A stretch of 64,000 nucleotides of DNA from Rhizobiales bacterium UBA3584 (GCA_002375765.1 DFMV01000016.1:135002-199001), one strand, 5' to 3'; positions 23,820 to 33,730 are shown, numbered from the stretch's first letter. Notes: a model not told the origin generated them from the sequence alone. Made by a program: numbers and translations.

Positions 23820-25835
23820 ATGAGCGATTCCGCATCCGGGGCAGATAGGTCCGAGGAAAGCATAGACGCTGGCGTCATTCTCAAAGCGGTGTTCTCAAAG
23901 CTGCTTCGCATCGGGTTTGTGACCGTGCTGCTGCTGGCGGCCGCTTATGTGGTTTTGCAGTTTGTGCCCAGGCTCTATGAATCCCGGGCCGAACTTCTCG
24001 TCGAGCCACGCAGTACGGCCTATACAAGCGCCGCGAGCAATCAGAGTGCTGAAACCTATTATATCGACATCGCGACCGTTTCGAGCCAGATCGAATTGAT
24101 CAAGTCGCGGGACACGATCCTTGCTGCCGTGGAGACTGCGGCGCTCGGCGACGAGTCAGCCTTCGAGGGGTGGAGCGACAACAGGATCATTGGCGAAATC
24201 GCTGAAAACCTTGTCGTGACGCAAGAACGCAGCTCCCGGCTGATTTCGGTGGCCTATCGCCACACCGATCCTGAATTGGCGGCCAGGGTCGCCAATGCCA
24301 TCGTTCGGGCCCACGTCCAGAGGCGGGCTGGCCAGCAGATATCCGATACGGTCGACGCGACAGCGTGGCTGCAACAGGAAATCGACCGGTTGCGCCAAAG
24401 CGTTGTCGCTGCGGAGCGGGCCATCGCCGATTACCGAGTTCAGAATGATTTGTTTACGGGGTCCAACAACGAGAGCCTGACCAATCAGCAGCTCTCCAAT
24501 TTTTCGTCACAGATCACCGCAGCCAACGAGCGGCGCAATGCAGCCCAGTCACGAGCTCAACTGATCCGGAGCCTGCTTGAATCCGGGCAGTCGGTTGGCG
24601 GGGTCTCTGATGTGCAGGCTTCTTCTGTCGTGCAGCAGCTTAGCCAGGAACTGGCGCGCCTGCAGGGAGAGCGCGCCCAGCAAGCGGCAACATTCCTGCC
24701 CAGCCATCCCACGATCCGCGCGCTCGACGCCCAGATCGCCGAAATCAATTCCCAGATTGCCAGCGAAGGGCGCCGGGTCGCCCAAGCCCTGGAAGCTCAG
24801 GCTCAAATCGAGGCCGATCTTGAGCAGTCCCTCCGCGCTGAACTCGATCGGGTCAAAGTGACCGCTGGTGCCGATACCATCGAAGGTGTCGGCCTCGCCG
24901 AGCTCGAACGCGAGGCAGCTGCGCAGCGCGAACTGCTCAACGCCTATCTGCTGCGCTTCACCGAGGCGTCGGCGCGGTCTGACATGAGTTCGGCGCTGCC
25001 CGACGTGCGCATCGTCAGTGAAGCTGTGCCGGCATCTTCGCCCGCATCGCCGAAGTCAAGCCTGGTGCTCCTTGCGGTCGGCGTTGCTTCGGTTCTCCTG
25101 CAGACTGGCGCTGTTATTTTCTCTGAGCTCTTGTCGGGCCGCGCGCTGGTCGAACGGACGGTGCGCAAAGTCAGCTCCGAGATCAGCGAAGAAAAGAATG
25201 CCGCGGGCACACCGGCTTTGGCAGACGAGGCGGCCAAGCCGGCATCTTCACCTCCGTTGGCGATAATCGGTCATCGGCCTCCAGCGGACCTTATCGACAC
25301 CGAAATCGAAGCGCTCGCCGCCAGCGTCCTGGCGCGGCTCGACAGGTTGGTCATTGTTGCGTCCGACCGCGACGACGAGGAAAGCCTTGCCTTTGCCGAG
25401 CGGCTCACGGCCGCGGTGGTGGAAAACGGCCAGAGTGTAGCGGAAATCGATGCGGCGAGTGGTCAGCAGGGCATAGAGATGGGGCTCACCGATCTATGCG
25501 CGGAAGGCGCCGACTTCGGAGATGTCGTGCACCGGGGTGCTGACGACCGATTTGCCTTCGTGCCCTGGGGACAAGGAACCCGGCTCAACCGCAACACCGA
25601 ACGCGTTGCTACCCTGGTTGATGCACTGTCAGATATCTATGAGGTTATCGTTGTTGTGACGGGCCGGGTCGGCATGACCTCGAGCCTGCCGCTCTTTGCC
25701 GGCGTTGAGGGCAAATGTGTCCTGCTCTCCTCGATAGGGGCCAGCAACAGTGCTGCCGCCAGGGAAATCGGCGCGCTCGGCTTCTCCGATGTCCGCATCA
25801 TTGCGACTGCCGAAGCGCAGTCCGAAGTCGCCTGA
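23820..25835 (+). CDS. Wzc/GumC/ExoP-like chain-length co-polymerase, kinase-like domain degenerate
   Basis: A 671-residue inner-membrane protein controlling EPS chain length and export. It has a first membrane helix near residues 31-53, a Wzz domain with long periplasmic coiled coils (about 55-415), a second helix near 418-437, and a cytoplasmic C-terminal domain of P-loop fold. The latter lacks a Walker A (GxxxxGK[ST]) motif where BY-kinases have one ('LVIVASDRDDEESLAFAERL'), and no C-terminal tyrosine cluster is seen, so it is probably not an active tyrosine kinase. AAGGG precedes the ATG. Confidence 0.85.
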   Translation: MSDSASGADRSEESIDAGVILKAVFSKLLRIGFVTVLLLAAAYVVLQFVPRLYESRAELLVEPRSTAYTSAASNQSAETYYIDIATVSSQIELIKSRDTILAAVETAALGDESAFEGWSDNRIIGEIAENLVVTQERSSRLISVAYRHTDPELAARVANAIVRAHVQRRAGQQISDTVDATAWLQQEIDRLRQSVVAAERAIADYRVQNDLFTGSNNESLTNQQLSNFSSQITAANERRNAAQSRAQLIRSLLESGQSVGGVSDVQASSVVQQLSQELARLQGERAQQAATFLPSHPTIRALDAQIAEINSQIASEGRRVAQALEAQAQIEADLEQSLRAELDRVKVTAGADTIEGVGLAELEREAAAQRELLNAYLLRFTEASARSDMSSALPDVRIVSEAVPASSPASPKSSLVLLAVGVASVLLQTGAVIFSELLSGRALVERTVRKVSSEISEEKNAAGTPALADEAAKPASSPPLAIIGHRPPADLIDTEIEALAASVLARLDRLVIVASDRDDEESLAFAERLTAAVVENGQSVAEIDAASGQQGIEMGLTDLCAEGADFGDVVHRGADDRFAFVPWGQGTRLNRNTERVATLVDALSDIYEVIVVVTGRVGMTSSLPLFAGVEGKCVLLSSIGASNSAAAREIGALGFSDVRIIATAEAQSEVA

Positions 25836-25844
25836 GCGAACCAG

Positions 25845-26891
25845 GTGCCCCGTTACGGAGTTTACAGGGCTGCCTTTGAGGCATTGGCACTACCGGGGAT
25901 TGCGGCCGGACTGCGGCGGTTTTCGGCGGCGCGCGGGCTCATCTTTACCCTGCACAGGGTTTTGCCCGATGCCCCGGCAGCATTTTCGCCCAACTCCATC
26001 CTGCAGATCCGGCCCGACTTTCTCGAAGCTGTCATCGTGCGTGCGCGAGAGGCCGGTTTCGATATCGTCGATCTCGACGAGGCTACAAGGCGCATCGCGA
26101 GCGAGGATGCCAAACCCTTCATCGTTCTCACTTTTGACGACGGCTATCGCGACAATCTCGTCCACGCCTTGCCAATCCTGCGCAAGCATGCGGCTCCCTT
26201 CACCCTCTATATCCCGACCGGTCTGATCGATGGGGTGGGGCTGGTCTGGTGGCAGGCGCTTGAGGATATCATTGCCGCCAATGACGTCGTTGTCGTTGAG
26301 ATGCCCGAGGGACCGCACTACGGCGATGCGGGAACATTGGAGCAAAAGAATACCACTTTTGCTCACATCTACCAGCGCTACCGCAAAATGCCCGAACCTC
26401 AGCGCGAGGCGTCGATCAGGACGCTGGCGCAGCGCTATGGCCTCGACCTGGGGGCGCACTGCCGCGGTCTCATTATGGATTGGTCCGAGCTCAGGACGTT
26501 CACCGACGAGCCGCTCTGCACTATCGGCGCGCACACAGTCCATCATTACGAGCTTTCAAAGCTTGACGAGAACCAGATGCGGGCCGAGATTGAGCAATCG
26601 GCCAATGTGCTCGAAGCCCAGTTCGGCACGCGACCTCGCCATCTGTCCTATCCCATCGGCGGCGTTGCCGCCGCCGGGCCGCGCGAGTTTGCCGCCGCGA
26701 CCGACCTTGGATTTGCCACTGCCGTGACCACGCGCCCGGGCGGCCTCTACGCCGAACACGCCGCCCACCTCAACGCGCTGCCTCGCGTGTCGCTCAATGG
26801 ATTGTTTCAGAAACAGCGATTCATTGACGTGTTCCTGACCGCCGAAATGTTCACCCTGATGCGGCGCGGTCGTCGGCTCGATGTGGAATAA
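25845..26891 (+). CDS. Polysaccharide deacetylase (NodB family)
   Basis: A 348-residue carbohydrate esterase 4-type enzyme, starting at GTG nine bases after the co-polymerase stop. Motif 1 'LTFDDGYRDN' supplies the Asp pair and motif 2 'GAHTVHHYEL' the HxxxH zinc ligands; 'SYPIGG' lies where the R/PxY motif is expected. These enzymes remove N- or O-acetyl groups from sugars; here probably the EPS made by the neighbouring genes. It has no signal peptide, so it may work on lipid-linked intermediates in the cytoplasm. Confidence 0.85.
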   Translation: MPRYGVYRAAFEALALPGIAAGLRRFSAARGLIFTLHRVLPDAPAAFSPNSILQIRPDFLEAVIVRAREAGFDIVDLDEATRRIASEDAKPFIVLTFDDGYRDNLVHALPILRKHAAPFTLYIPTGLIDGVGLVWWQALEDIIAANDVVVVEMPEGPHYGDAGTLEQKNTTFAHIYQRYRKMPEPQREASIRTLAQRYGLDLGAHCRGLIMDWSELRTFTDEPLCTIGAHTVHHYELSKLDENQMRAEIEQSANVLEAQFGTRPRHLSYPIGGVAAAGPREFAAATDLGFATAVTTRPGGLYAEHAAHLNALPRVSLNGLFQKQRFIDVFLTAEMFTLMRRGRRLDVE

Positions 26892-26893
26892 GG

Positions 26894-27100
26894 TCAGGTG
26901 TCGGGACGCTGCATCCAGCGTATCACGACCATTGCAGGAAACACCCATGCGAGACCGAACAGAACGAAAAAGCCAAGGTGCACGAGGTTGTGTGCGCCCA
27001 CCAGCCACAGTTCGTAAATCCACAGGCCCAGCGCCGTCCACACGACAAGCGTCAAAAGGGTCAGTCCTATGCCGATGGCTTTGCGCTGGCGCTGGGTCAT
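26894..27100 (-). CDS. DUF2842 membrane protein
   Basis: A 68-residue protein with two membrane helices (about 8-26 and 40-60) and the family-typical layout of 'MTQRQRKAIG' followed by 'WIYELWLVGAHNLVHLGFFV'. ATG 27100 is chosen because GGAG lies seven bases upstream. The family is restricted to alphaproteobacteria; its function is unknown. Convergent with the deacetylase gene (two-base gap) and divergent from the heme A synthase gene. Confidence 0.85.
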   Translation of the reverse strand: MTQRQRKAIGIGLTLLTLVVWTALGLWIYELWLVGAHNLVHLGFFVLFGLAWVFPAMVVIRWMQRPDT

Positions 27101-27194
27101 TGGTGTCTCCATACTGCGGCGTTTGTTATCATTGCCATCCGCCGGACATCCCATTAGCACTTCGGGCAGGATTGACAACTCCGGTACGCTCACT

Positions 27195-28256
27195 GTGTCT
27201 GCCATCGCTTCAGCTGGTTCCGCATCGCTCGATTACGACCGCATTCGGCCCGTCCGCATCTGGCTCTATTGCCTGGCGGCGTTCGTTTTGCTGATCGTGG
27301 TGGTGGGCGGGGGTACGCGGTTGACCGAATCCGGTTTGTCGATCACCAGCTGGAAGCCTATTTCCGGTATCATCCCGCCGCTTTCCGCCGCTGACTGGCA
27401 GGCCGAATTCGAGGCGTATCAGCAGATTCCGCAGTACCGTCTGGTCGAAAGTTGGATGGGCGTCGATGAATTCAAGTTGATCTTCTGGTGGGAATGGGGG
27501 CATCGCTTCCTTGCGCGCATGCTCGGTTTCGCTTTCGCCGTTCCCTTTGTGATCTTCCTTGTCCAGCGCCGCATACCCAAAAGTCTCGTCTGGCCGATGG
27601 CGGGTCTGTTTGTTGCCGGCGCTTTCCAGGGGTTTCTGGGCTGGTGGATGGTGTCCTCGGGTCTTTCAGAGCTGACCTCGGTTTCCCAATACCGCCTCGC
27701 CGCTCATCTATGCGCGGCCAGCGTTTTGATGATGGCGCTCGTCTGGGTGGCGAGAACGCTCGAGCCTCCTGCACGGGGCGCAGCGCCATCACGCGGATGG
27801 CTTGTTGCCAATTGGGTATTGGTTGCGTTGCTGTTTATCCAGATCGGGGCAGGGGCGCTCGTTGCCGGTCTCGATGCCGGATTTATCTACAACACCTGGC
27901 CACTGATCGACGGTGTGATCGTGCCTGAAGGGCTGTTCACCCTCGACCCGGCCTGGCGCAACATCTTCGAGAATATCCTCACTGTGCAGTTCAACCACCG
28001 GAACCTTGCCTACCTCATCACCGTCTACGCGCTTGTCCTGTGGTGGCGTGGCCGCAAAAGGTCCGACCTTGCAGGCGTTCACGCCTGGTTGCCGCGCATT
28101 GCGATGCTTGTCGTGTTGCAGGTTGCAGTGGGGATCACGACGCTGTTGTCGGTGGTCAATATTCCCATCGCGCTCGTTCATCAGGCGCTGGCTTTCACAC
28201 TGGTCGCGATGGTAATCGCCTATCTCTCTGATATGCATAGGATTTCTGTGCGGTAA
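27195..28256 (+). CDS. ctaA: Heme A synthase (CtaA/COX15)
   Basis: About 353 residues; converts heme O to heme A for the aa3-type cytochrome oxidase in the inner membrane. Eight hydrophobic helices, 'GGGTRLTESGLSITSWKPIS' after the first helix, and conserved heme-ligand histidines in 'WEWGHRF', 'RLAAHL', 'FNHRN' and 'LVHQ' identify the alphaproteobacterial (cysteine-free loop) type. The start is uncertain: GTG 27195 gives the usual family length, although no good ribosome site precedes it; the frame is open to 27069. Confidence 0.88.
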   Translation: MSAIASAGSASLDYDRIRPVRIWLYCLAAFVLLIVVVGGGTRLTESGLSITSWKPISGIIPPLSAADWQAEFEAYQQIPQYRLVESWMGVDEFKLIFWWEWGHRFLARMLGFAFAVPFVIFLVQRRIPKSLVWPMAGLFVAGAFQGFLGWWMVSSGLSELTSVSQYRLAAHLCAASVLMMALVWVARTLEPPARGAAPSRGWLVANWVLVALLFIQIGAGALVAGLDAGFIYNTWPLIDGVIVPEGLFTLDPAWRNIFENILTVQFNHRNLAYLITVYALVLWWRGRKRSDLAGVHAWLPRIAMLVVLQVAVGITTLLSVVNIPIALVHQALAFTLVAMVIAYLSDMHRISVR

Positions 28257-28307
28257 AATTATACCGCAAATGTAAGTCATTGTTATAAAATAGAAATCAC
28301 TTTGTAC

Positions 28308-28336
28308 TTGACGACCTTTGCGGCCGCCTGTATCAC
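28308..28336 (+). promoter_or_regulatory. Promoter of the rplM-rpsI operon
   Basis: TTGACG (28308-28313), a 17-base spacer, and TATCAC (28331-28336) form a good sigma-70-type promoter about 95 bases upstream of rplM. Confidence 0.6.
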
Positions 28337-28375
28337 CCGCGTCGAAATGGCCATTCGCAAGTCTGGCCGGGGAAG

Positions 28376-28395
28376 GGCCGTCGGCTTCGGCGGCC
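28376..28395 (+). promoter_or_regulatory. Leader hairpin upstream of rplM
   Basis: An 8-bp stem (28376-28383 with 28388-28395, one G-U pair) with a GCTT loop in the rplM 5' leader, 37 bases before the start codon. No T run follows, so it is not an obvious terminator; it may be a ribosomal-protein autoregulatory site, but this is inference. Confidence 0.35.
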
Positions 28396-28431
28396 TTGTC
28401 TCGTAAGAGATATCCAAAAGGATCAAGAACA

Positions 28432-28896
28432 ATGAAAACCTACTCGGCCAAGGCTGGCGAGATCGACAAGAAGTGGGTTTTGATCGACGCGGAAGGCCTG
28501 GTCGTGGGCCGTCTCGCTGCGGTCATCGCCACCCGTCTGCGCGGCAAGCACCTGCCGACTTTCACCCCCAATCAGGACATGGGCGACAATGTTATTGTCA
28601 TCAATGCCGACAAGGTGAAGTTCACCGGCAAGAAGCTCGATGACAAGCGCTTCTACTGGCACACCGGCTATCCCGGCGGCATCAAGGATCGCACCATGCG
28701 CGAACTGCTTGAGGGCCGTTTCCCTGAGCGCGTCGTTGAAAACGCCGTGCGCCGTATGATGCCGGGCGGCCCGCTGACCCGTGCCCAGCTCAAGAACCTG
28801 CGCGTTTACGCCGGTGCCGAGCATCCCCATGAAGCCCAGCAGCCCGAAACTCTCGATGTTGCCGCGCTCAACACCAAGAATGTGAGGGTGAAGTAA
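28432..28896 (+). CDS. rplM: Ribosomal protein uL13
   Basis: A 154-residue large-subunit protein, the usual alphaproteobacterial length. ATG 28432 fits the family N-terminus ('[20 protein letters not shown]'); the frame extends upstream only into the leader. Conserved '[15 protein letters not shown]' and '[20 protein letters not shown]' are present. Followed within one base by rpsI, the nearly universal rplM-rpsI pair. Confidence 0.97.
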   Translation: MKTYSAKAGEIDKKWVLIDAEGLVVGRLAAVIATRLRGKHLPTFTPNQDMGDNVIVINADKVKFTGKKLDDKRFYWHTGYPGGIKDRTMRELLEGRFPERVVENAVRRMMPGGPLTRAQLKNLRVYAGAEHPHEAQQPETLDVAALNTKNVRVK

Positions 28897-28897
28897 T

Positions 28898-29377
28898 ATG
28901 TCCGAGACCATCAACTCCCTCGAAGACCTCGGCACGGCTACCGACTCCAATGTCGAAGCGGCACCGGTTTATACCCAGAAGCTCGACAGCTATGGCCGCG
29001 CTTATGCCACTGGCAAGCGTAAGGACGCCGTTGCCCGCGTGTGGGTCAAGCCCGGTTCGGGCAAGATCACCGTCAACGGCAAGGAATTCACTGCCTATTT
29101 TGCCCGTCCGGTTCTGCAGATGATCCTGCAGCAGCCCATCGTGGCGACCGAGCGAGTGGACCAGTATGACGTGATCGCCACTGTCGCTGGTGGTGGTCTG
29201 TCCGGCCAGGCCGGCGCCATCCGTCACGGTCTGTCCCAGGCGCTGACCCACTACGAGCCCGAGCTTCGACCGGTCCTCAAGAAGGGTGGTTTCCTGACCC
29301 GCGACAGCCGCGTGGTTGAACGCAAGAAGTACGGCAAGGCCAAGGCCCGTCGCTCCTTCCAGTTCTCCAAGCGTTAA
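28898..29377 (+). CDS. rpsI: Ribosomal protein uS9
   Basis: A 159-residue small-subunit protein. After a 30-residue alphaproteobacterial N-terminal extension come '[20 protein letters not shown]' and the C-terminal basic tail ending 'FSKR', which reaches the decoding site. Starts one base after the rplM stop; a strong terminator follows. Confidence 0.97.
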   Translation: MSETINSLEDLGTATDSNVEAAPVYTQKLDSYGRAYATGKRKDAVARVWVKPGSGKITVNGKEFTAYFARPVLQMILQQPIVATERVDQYDVIATVAGGGLSGQAGAIRHGLSQALTHYEPELRPVLKKGGFLTRDSRVVERKKYGKAKARRSFQFSKR

Positions 29378-29400
29378 TCCATCGCTTCCCGGTTTTTGGA

Positions 29401-29427
29401 AAGGCCCGCTTCCGGCGGGCCTTTTTT
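29401..29427 (+). terminator. Terminator of the rplM-rpsI operon
   Basis: Perfect 7-bp GGCCCGC/GCGGGCC stem (29403-29409, 29415-29421), extended by AA/TT pairs, followed by a T run. Confidence 0.88.
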
Positions 29428-29496
29428 GTTGCTACGGGGCTGGTCATCGACCGATTGCATCTTATATAGGCACCTCTGGCCGGAGGGCGAATTTCC

Positions 29497-30444
29497 ATGA
29501 ACATGCAAATAACGACCGCAGAACCCGCGGTTGCGGTCATGGGTCTTAACAAGATCTATGATACGGGCTTTCAAGCCCTCAAAGACATCAATCTTGACAT
29601 CAGGGTGGGCGAAATTTTCGCGTTGCTCGGCCCCAATGGTGCGGGAAAGACCACGCTGATCGGCACGATATGCGGCATGGTCCGGCCCACCGACGGGCAG
29701 ATTCTGGTCGGCGGACATGACGTCGTCACTGAATTCCGCAAGACACGAGCCATGATTGGCATGGTGCCCCAAGAGTTGAGCGCGGATCGCTTCGAGACCG
29801 TATGGGCCACCGTCTCGTTCACCCGGGGCCTGTTCGGAAAGCCGCGAAACGATAAGGTGATTGAAAAGATTCTGCGTGACCTTTCGCTCTGGGATAAACG
29901 CAACGACAAGCTGATTACGCTTTCGGGCGGCATGAAGCGGCGCGTGTTGATCGCCAAGGCCCTCAGCCACGAACCGAAAATCCTGTTTCTCGACGAGCCC
30001 ACGGCGGGTGTCGACGTCGAGCTCCGGCGCGACATGTGGAACGTTGTGCGCGAACTGCGTGAAAACGGCGTCACTATCATTCTTACTACCCACTATATCG
30101 AAGAAGCCGAGGAAATGGCCGACCGGATCGGGGTCATCTCGAATGGCGAGATCATTCTGGTCGAGGAAAAGACCGAACTCATGCGCCAGCTCGGCAAGAA
30201 AGACCTTGCCGTGCAGTTGCAGGAGCCGCTTAAGGCCTTGCCGCAATCGCTAACCGATCTCGGGCTCAAGCTTTCCGATGATGGCGAGGAGTTGCGCTAC
30301 AGCTATGACAGCCAGGCCGATCGTACCGGCATCGCAACCCTGATCGGTGCGCTTAACGCAGAAGGCATCAGTATCAAGGATCTGTCGACCCATCAGTCGT
30401 CGCTCGAGGAAATCTTCATTGGCCTTTTGAGGGACCGGACATGA
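29497..30444 (+). CDS. yadG: ABC-2 type transporter ATPase (YadG-like)
   Basis: A 315-residue ATPase: Walker A '[12 protein letters not shown]', signature 'LSGGMKRR' and Walker B '[17 protein letters not shown]'. The whole sequence, including '[15 protein letters not shown]' and the H-loop '[15 protein letters not shown]', resembles E. coli YadG, part of an exporter of unknown substrate. Its stop overlaps the permease start (ATGA), so the two are translationally coupled. A TATATA-like -10 lies near 29464, without a clear -35. Confidence 0.85.
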   Translation: MNMQITTAEPAVAVMGLNKIYDTGFQALKDINLDIRVGEIFALLGPNGAGKTTLIGTICGMVRPTDGQILVGGHDVVTEFRKTRAMIGMVPQELSADRFETVWATVSFTRGLFGKPRNDKVIEKILRDLSLWDKRNDKLITLSGGMKRRVLIAKALSHEPKILFLDEPTAGVDVELRRDMWNVVRELRENGVTIILTTHYIEEAEEMADRIGVISNGEIILVEEKTELMRQLGKKDLAVQLQEPLKALPQSLTDLGLKLSDDGEELRYSYDSQADRTGIATLIGALNAEGISIKDLSTHQSSLEEIFIGLLRDRT

Positions 30445-31202
30445 ACTATTACGCGATCAAGGCCATTTATATCTTCGAGATGGCGCGCTGGTGGCGCACA
30501 GTCACCCAATCGATCATTTCGCCCGTCGTTTCCACATCGCTCTATTTCGTCGTGTTTGGGGCAGCCATCGGCTCGCGCATCGAATCGGTTGAAGGTGTCA
30601 GCTACGCCGCCTTCATCGTGCCGGGACTGATCATGCTGTCGCTGCTGCAGCAATCGCTCTCGAACGCATCCTTTGGAATCTATTTTCCCAAATTTGCCGG
30701 CACGGTCTATGAAATCCTGACTGCTCCGATCTCCCATGTGGAAACGGTGATTGCCTTTGTCGGGGCAGCGGCGACGAAGTCGGTGATCTTGGCGCTCATC
30801 ATTCTTTTGACGGCCAGCTTCTTTGTGGATCTTCAGATCCAGCACCCGATCTGGATGGTGACCTTCATGGTCTTGACCGCTGTCACCTTCTCGCTGATCG
30901 GCTTTATCATCGGTATCTGGGCGGACGGGTTCGAAAAGCTCCAGCTTATTCCGCTGCTCATCGTCACGCCTTTGGCTTTTCTGGGCGGCACGTTCTATTC
31001 GATCACCATGCTGCCCGAGACATGGCAGAATATCGCGCTGCTCAATCCCGTGGTCTATCTCGTTAGCGGTTTCCGCTGGAGCTTTTATGGGGTGGCCGAT
31101 GTTGATGTCGGGATCAGCCTGGGCATGACGCTGGTTTTCATGGCCGCCTCATTGGCCATCATTACCTGGATATTCCGGACCGGGTACAAGCTGCGCGCCT
31201 GA
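30441..31202 (+). CDS. yadH: ABC-2 type transporter permease (YadH-like)
   Basis: A 253-residue inner-membrane permease with about six helices, the length of YadH/NodJ-type proteins, and the ABC-2 segment '[20 protein letters not shown]' before the last helices, followed by '[16 protein letters not shown]'. It forms an exporter with the preceding ATPase. The substrate is unknown; nearby glycosyltransferase genes make a glycolipid possible, but nothing in the sequence decides it. Confidence 0.83.
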   Translation: MNYYAIKAIYIFEMARWWRTVTQSIISPVVSTSLYFVVFGAAIGSRIESVEGVSYAAFIVPGLIMLSLLQQSLSNASFGIYFPKFAGTVYEILTAPISHVETVIAFVGAAATKSVILALIILLTASFFVDLQIQHPIWMVTFMVLTAVTFSLIGFIIGIWADGFEKLQLIPLLIVTPLAFLGGTFYSITMLPETWQNIALLNPVVYLVSGFRWSFYGVADVDVGISLGMTLVFMAASLAIITWIFRTGYKLRA

Positions 31203-31219
31203 TCAGCAAAGACAAGCAG

Positions 31220-31263
31220 GCCGGCGGGTTCAGTCTCGATCGAGGCGCCGTCGGCTTTTTTTT
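31220..31263 (+). terminator. Terminator after the YadGH-like exporter
   Basis: An 8-bp stem (31220-31227 with 31248-31255, one G-U pair) with a 20-base loop that contains its own CTCGATCGAG palindrome, then eight T. The T run overlaps the end of the convergent glycosyltransferase gene. Confidence 0.65.
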
Positions 31264-32548
31264 ACGCCAGCTTGCGTGCGCTGCGCGGCTGGTAGTTGGC
31301 CATCACCCGCTCGATGACCTTGATCGCCTTGCCGGTGCCATCTTCGGCACGCAATTGCTCGCCTATCTTTTCGGCATTGCGGGCAAAGCCGGGGTTGGAA
31401 TCGAGCTGGCTCAACGCATCGGCCAGCGCCTCGGCTGTCAGCTTGCGGCGGCGAACCGGCTTTGGGCCGCAACCCAACTCATGCACGCGCCCGCCCCAAT
31501 AGGGCTGATCGACCATTTGCGGAACGATGAAAGTCGGCTTTCCGAGTATCAGGCCCGACGCAGTCGTTCCCGCTCCCCCATGATGGACAACGGCCTTCAC
31601 GTATTTGAAAAGTTGGTCGTGTGGGGCCCTGTCGATGACATAGACTTTGTCCGAGGGTAGGTCATCTGGCTTGATGCCTCCCCAGCCTCGCCCCACGACC
31701 ACGCGGCCATTCCAGAATTTGAGCGCTTCGCGCAGGATGTCGGTATTTCGATCCGCGCCCCAGGGCATTGACCCAAATCCTACATAGATCGGCGGAGGAC
31801 CCTTGGCGAGAAAGTCTTTGAACTCTTGGGAGGGCTGCCACCCGGAATTATCGGGCAGCATCCAGTAACCGGTGACGATCGAGGTTTTCGGCCAGTCGCG
31901 CGGACGTGGCGAAATAACTTCTGAATAAGCATTCAGCGTCCACAGCGGAGTGCCATCGGTGTCCTTGAAGAACCCGCCGTTTTTGCGCGGTCCCAGCCCC
32001 ATCAACTCGCGGCGCAGCTTGTTGCGTGGCAGATTGTAATAGATCTGCTGCACCGTCATCGTCGAATAGGTCAGTCGGTTGATGGTTTTCCCGAAGGTCG
32101 GCCCGTAATAGATGCAGAGCGGAAACTCGCTGGTCGAATTAAGAGGCTGCAGCGCAGCGACGATCGCCGGGATATCGAGCGCTTCGGCGATATCGATCGA
32201 AAAGCTCGTGTTCATATTGAGCAGAATGCAATCGGCGCCCTGGGCCATATCCCAAGCGGCACGCGCGGCGCGATCCACGATTTTCTGGCCCTGACGGAGC
32301 AGGGCTGGGGCGTTGACCAGCAGGTTCTGGTTCATCGCGCGCTCAAACTGGCTCTGCTTGACGAATTCCTGCATCGAGGGGCCCAGGCTCCAAAACTCGA
32401 TGCCATATCCGGTGACCATGGACTCGAAATCATCGGTGGTGCCGATGACAACCGAATAGCCTTGAGCGGTCATGGATCGTGCCAGGGCGACATAAGGTTG
32501 AACGTCACCTTGCGTGCCCAGTGTGGCCATCGCAATGCGCTTTGTCAT
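31262..32548 (-). CDS. GT1-family glycosyltransferase (sterol/UGT-like)
   Basis: A 428-residue GT-B enzyme. The N-terminal 'MATLGTQGDVQPYVALARSM' and C-terminal 'VVHHGGAGTTASGLILGKPT' followed by 'VPQMVDQPYWGGRVHELGCG' are the acceptor and nucleotide-sugar sites of the UGT / sterol 3-beta-glucosyltransferase group, which glycosylates lipids or small hydrophobic compounds. ATG 32548 is preferred over GTG 32554 because GAGGTGA lies at the right distance before it. Convergent with the YadGH-like exporter and divergent from argC. Confidence 0.82.
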   Translation of the reverse strand: MTKRIAMATLGTQGDVQPYVALARSMTAQGYSVVIGTTDDFESMVTGYGIEFWSLGPSMQEFVKQSQFERAMNQNLLVNAPALLRQGQKIVDRAARAAWDMAQGADCILLNMNTSFSIDIAEALDIPAIVAALQPLNSTSEFPLCIYYGPTFGKTINRLTYSTMTVQQIYYNLPRNKLRRELMGLGPRKNGGFFKDTDGTPLWTLNAYSEVISPRPRDWPKTSIVTGYWMLPDNSGWQPSQEFKDFLAKGPPPIYVGFGSMPWGADRNTDILREALKFWNGRVVVGRGWGGIKPDDLPSDKVYVIDRAPHDQLFKYVKAVVHHGGAGTTASGLILGKPTFIVPQMVDQPYWGGRVHELGCGPKPVRRRKLTAEALADALSQLDSNPGFARNAEKIGEQLRAEDGTGKAIKVIERVMANYQPRSARKLA

Positions 32549-32677
32549 CTTCACCTCAATACCCCTGCCGCGGCGGGTGCGCCAATGGCGCTTGGGTCAT
32601 TTACATTGTCGTTACAGAGCATTATGACGACCCCTCGCGTGTTTCATTTACACAATCGGACAACGAGGGCAAGTCAG

Positions 32678-33730
32678 ATGGAGTCGCCTAAGACAGCCGC
32701 ACTTCTTGGTGCTTCCGGATATACCGGAGCTGATCTTTTGCGACTTGGCGTACGCCATCCGGGCCTCAAATTTGTGGCGCTGACCGCCAACACCCATGCC
32801 GGTAAGCCGATGGCGTCCGTGTTTCCGCATCTGGCCGTGGCCGAACTGCCCGACCTTGTGGCCAACGAGGACGTGGATTTCTCGGGCATCGACGTGGTGT
32901 TCTGTGGCCTTCCGCACGGAACGAGCCAGAAACTTGTTACCAAAATCGCCCAAGAAAATTCCTCCCTGCGTGTCATCGATATGGGGGCCGACTTCCGCTT
33001 CCGCAATGCCGAGGACTACGGTCCGGTCTATGGCGCAGATCATGTTGCGCCTCATCTGCAGGAAAAAGCGGCGTACGGCCTGACCGAGCACAATCGCGAC
33101 GCCATCCGCGACGCCAAGATCATCGCGTGCCCGGGCTGCTATCCCACAGCAACGCTTCTGGCGCTTCTGCCGCTGGTCAAATCCGGCGCGATTTCGACCG
33201 ATGACATCATCATCGATGCCAAGTCCGGTGTCACCGGAGCGGGCAGGGCGCCCAAGCAGAATACCCTTCTGGCCGAAGCCGGCGAGAGCCTGACGCCCTA
33301 TGGCGTTGGCGTGCATCGTCACGCGCCCGAGATCGAGCAGGAAATCGGACTGGTTGCCGGCAAGAAGGTGGCCGTCAATTTTACTCCGCATCTGATCCCG
33401 ATGAGCCGCGGCGAGTTGATTACCGCGCACGTAAGGCTCGATGGTGCCAAGAATGCTGACGAGGTCCGTGCGGCGCTGAGTGATGCCTATGAAGGCGAGC
33501 CTTTTATCCGTGTGGCCGAAAAGGGCGTAATTCCCTCCACAGGCCACGTGCGCGGCTCGAACTATTGCGTCATCAACGTGTTTGACGACCGCATTCCCGG
33601 TCGGGTTATCATCATTGCCGCTATCGACAATCTGGTGAAGGGAAGCGCCGGCCAGGCGATTCAGAACTTCAACGTGGCCTTCGGCTACCCCGAGGCGACC
33701 GCTATCGAGGCTCTGCCGCTCTTTCCATAA
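32678..33730 (+). CDS. argC: N-acetyl-gamma-glutamyl-phosphate reductase
   Basis: A 350-residue NADPH-dependent enzyme, third step of arginine synthesis (N-acetylglutamyl phosphate to the semialdehyde). Visible: nucleotide-binding 'ALLGASGYTGADLLRL', the catalytic cysteine in 'ACPGCYPTATLL', and 'HLIPMSRGELIT'. ATG 32678 gives the normal length of type-1 ArgC; an open frame to 32462 precedes it but lacks similarity. GAGGG lies about nine bases upstream of this ATG. Confidence 0.93.
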   Translation: MESPKTAALLGASGYTGADLLRLGVRHPGLKFVALTANTHAGKPMASVFPHLAVAELPDLVANEDVDFSGIDVVFCGLPHGTSQKLVTKIAQENSSLRVIDMGADFRFRNAEDYGPVYGADHVAPHLQEKAAYGLTEHNRDAIRDAKIIACPGCYPTATLLALLPLVKSGAISTDDIIIDAKSGVTGAGRAPKQNTLLAEAGESLTPYGVGVHRHAPEIEQEIGLVAGKKVAVNFTPHLIPMSRGELITAHVRLDGAKNADEVRAALSDAYEGEPFIRVAEKGVIPSTGHVRGSNYCVINVFDDRIPGRVIIIAAIDNLVKGSAGQAIQNFNVAFGYPEATAIEALPLFP

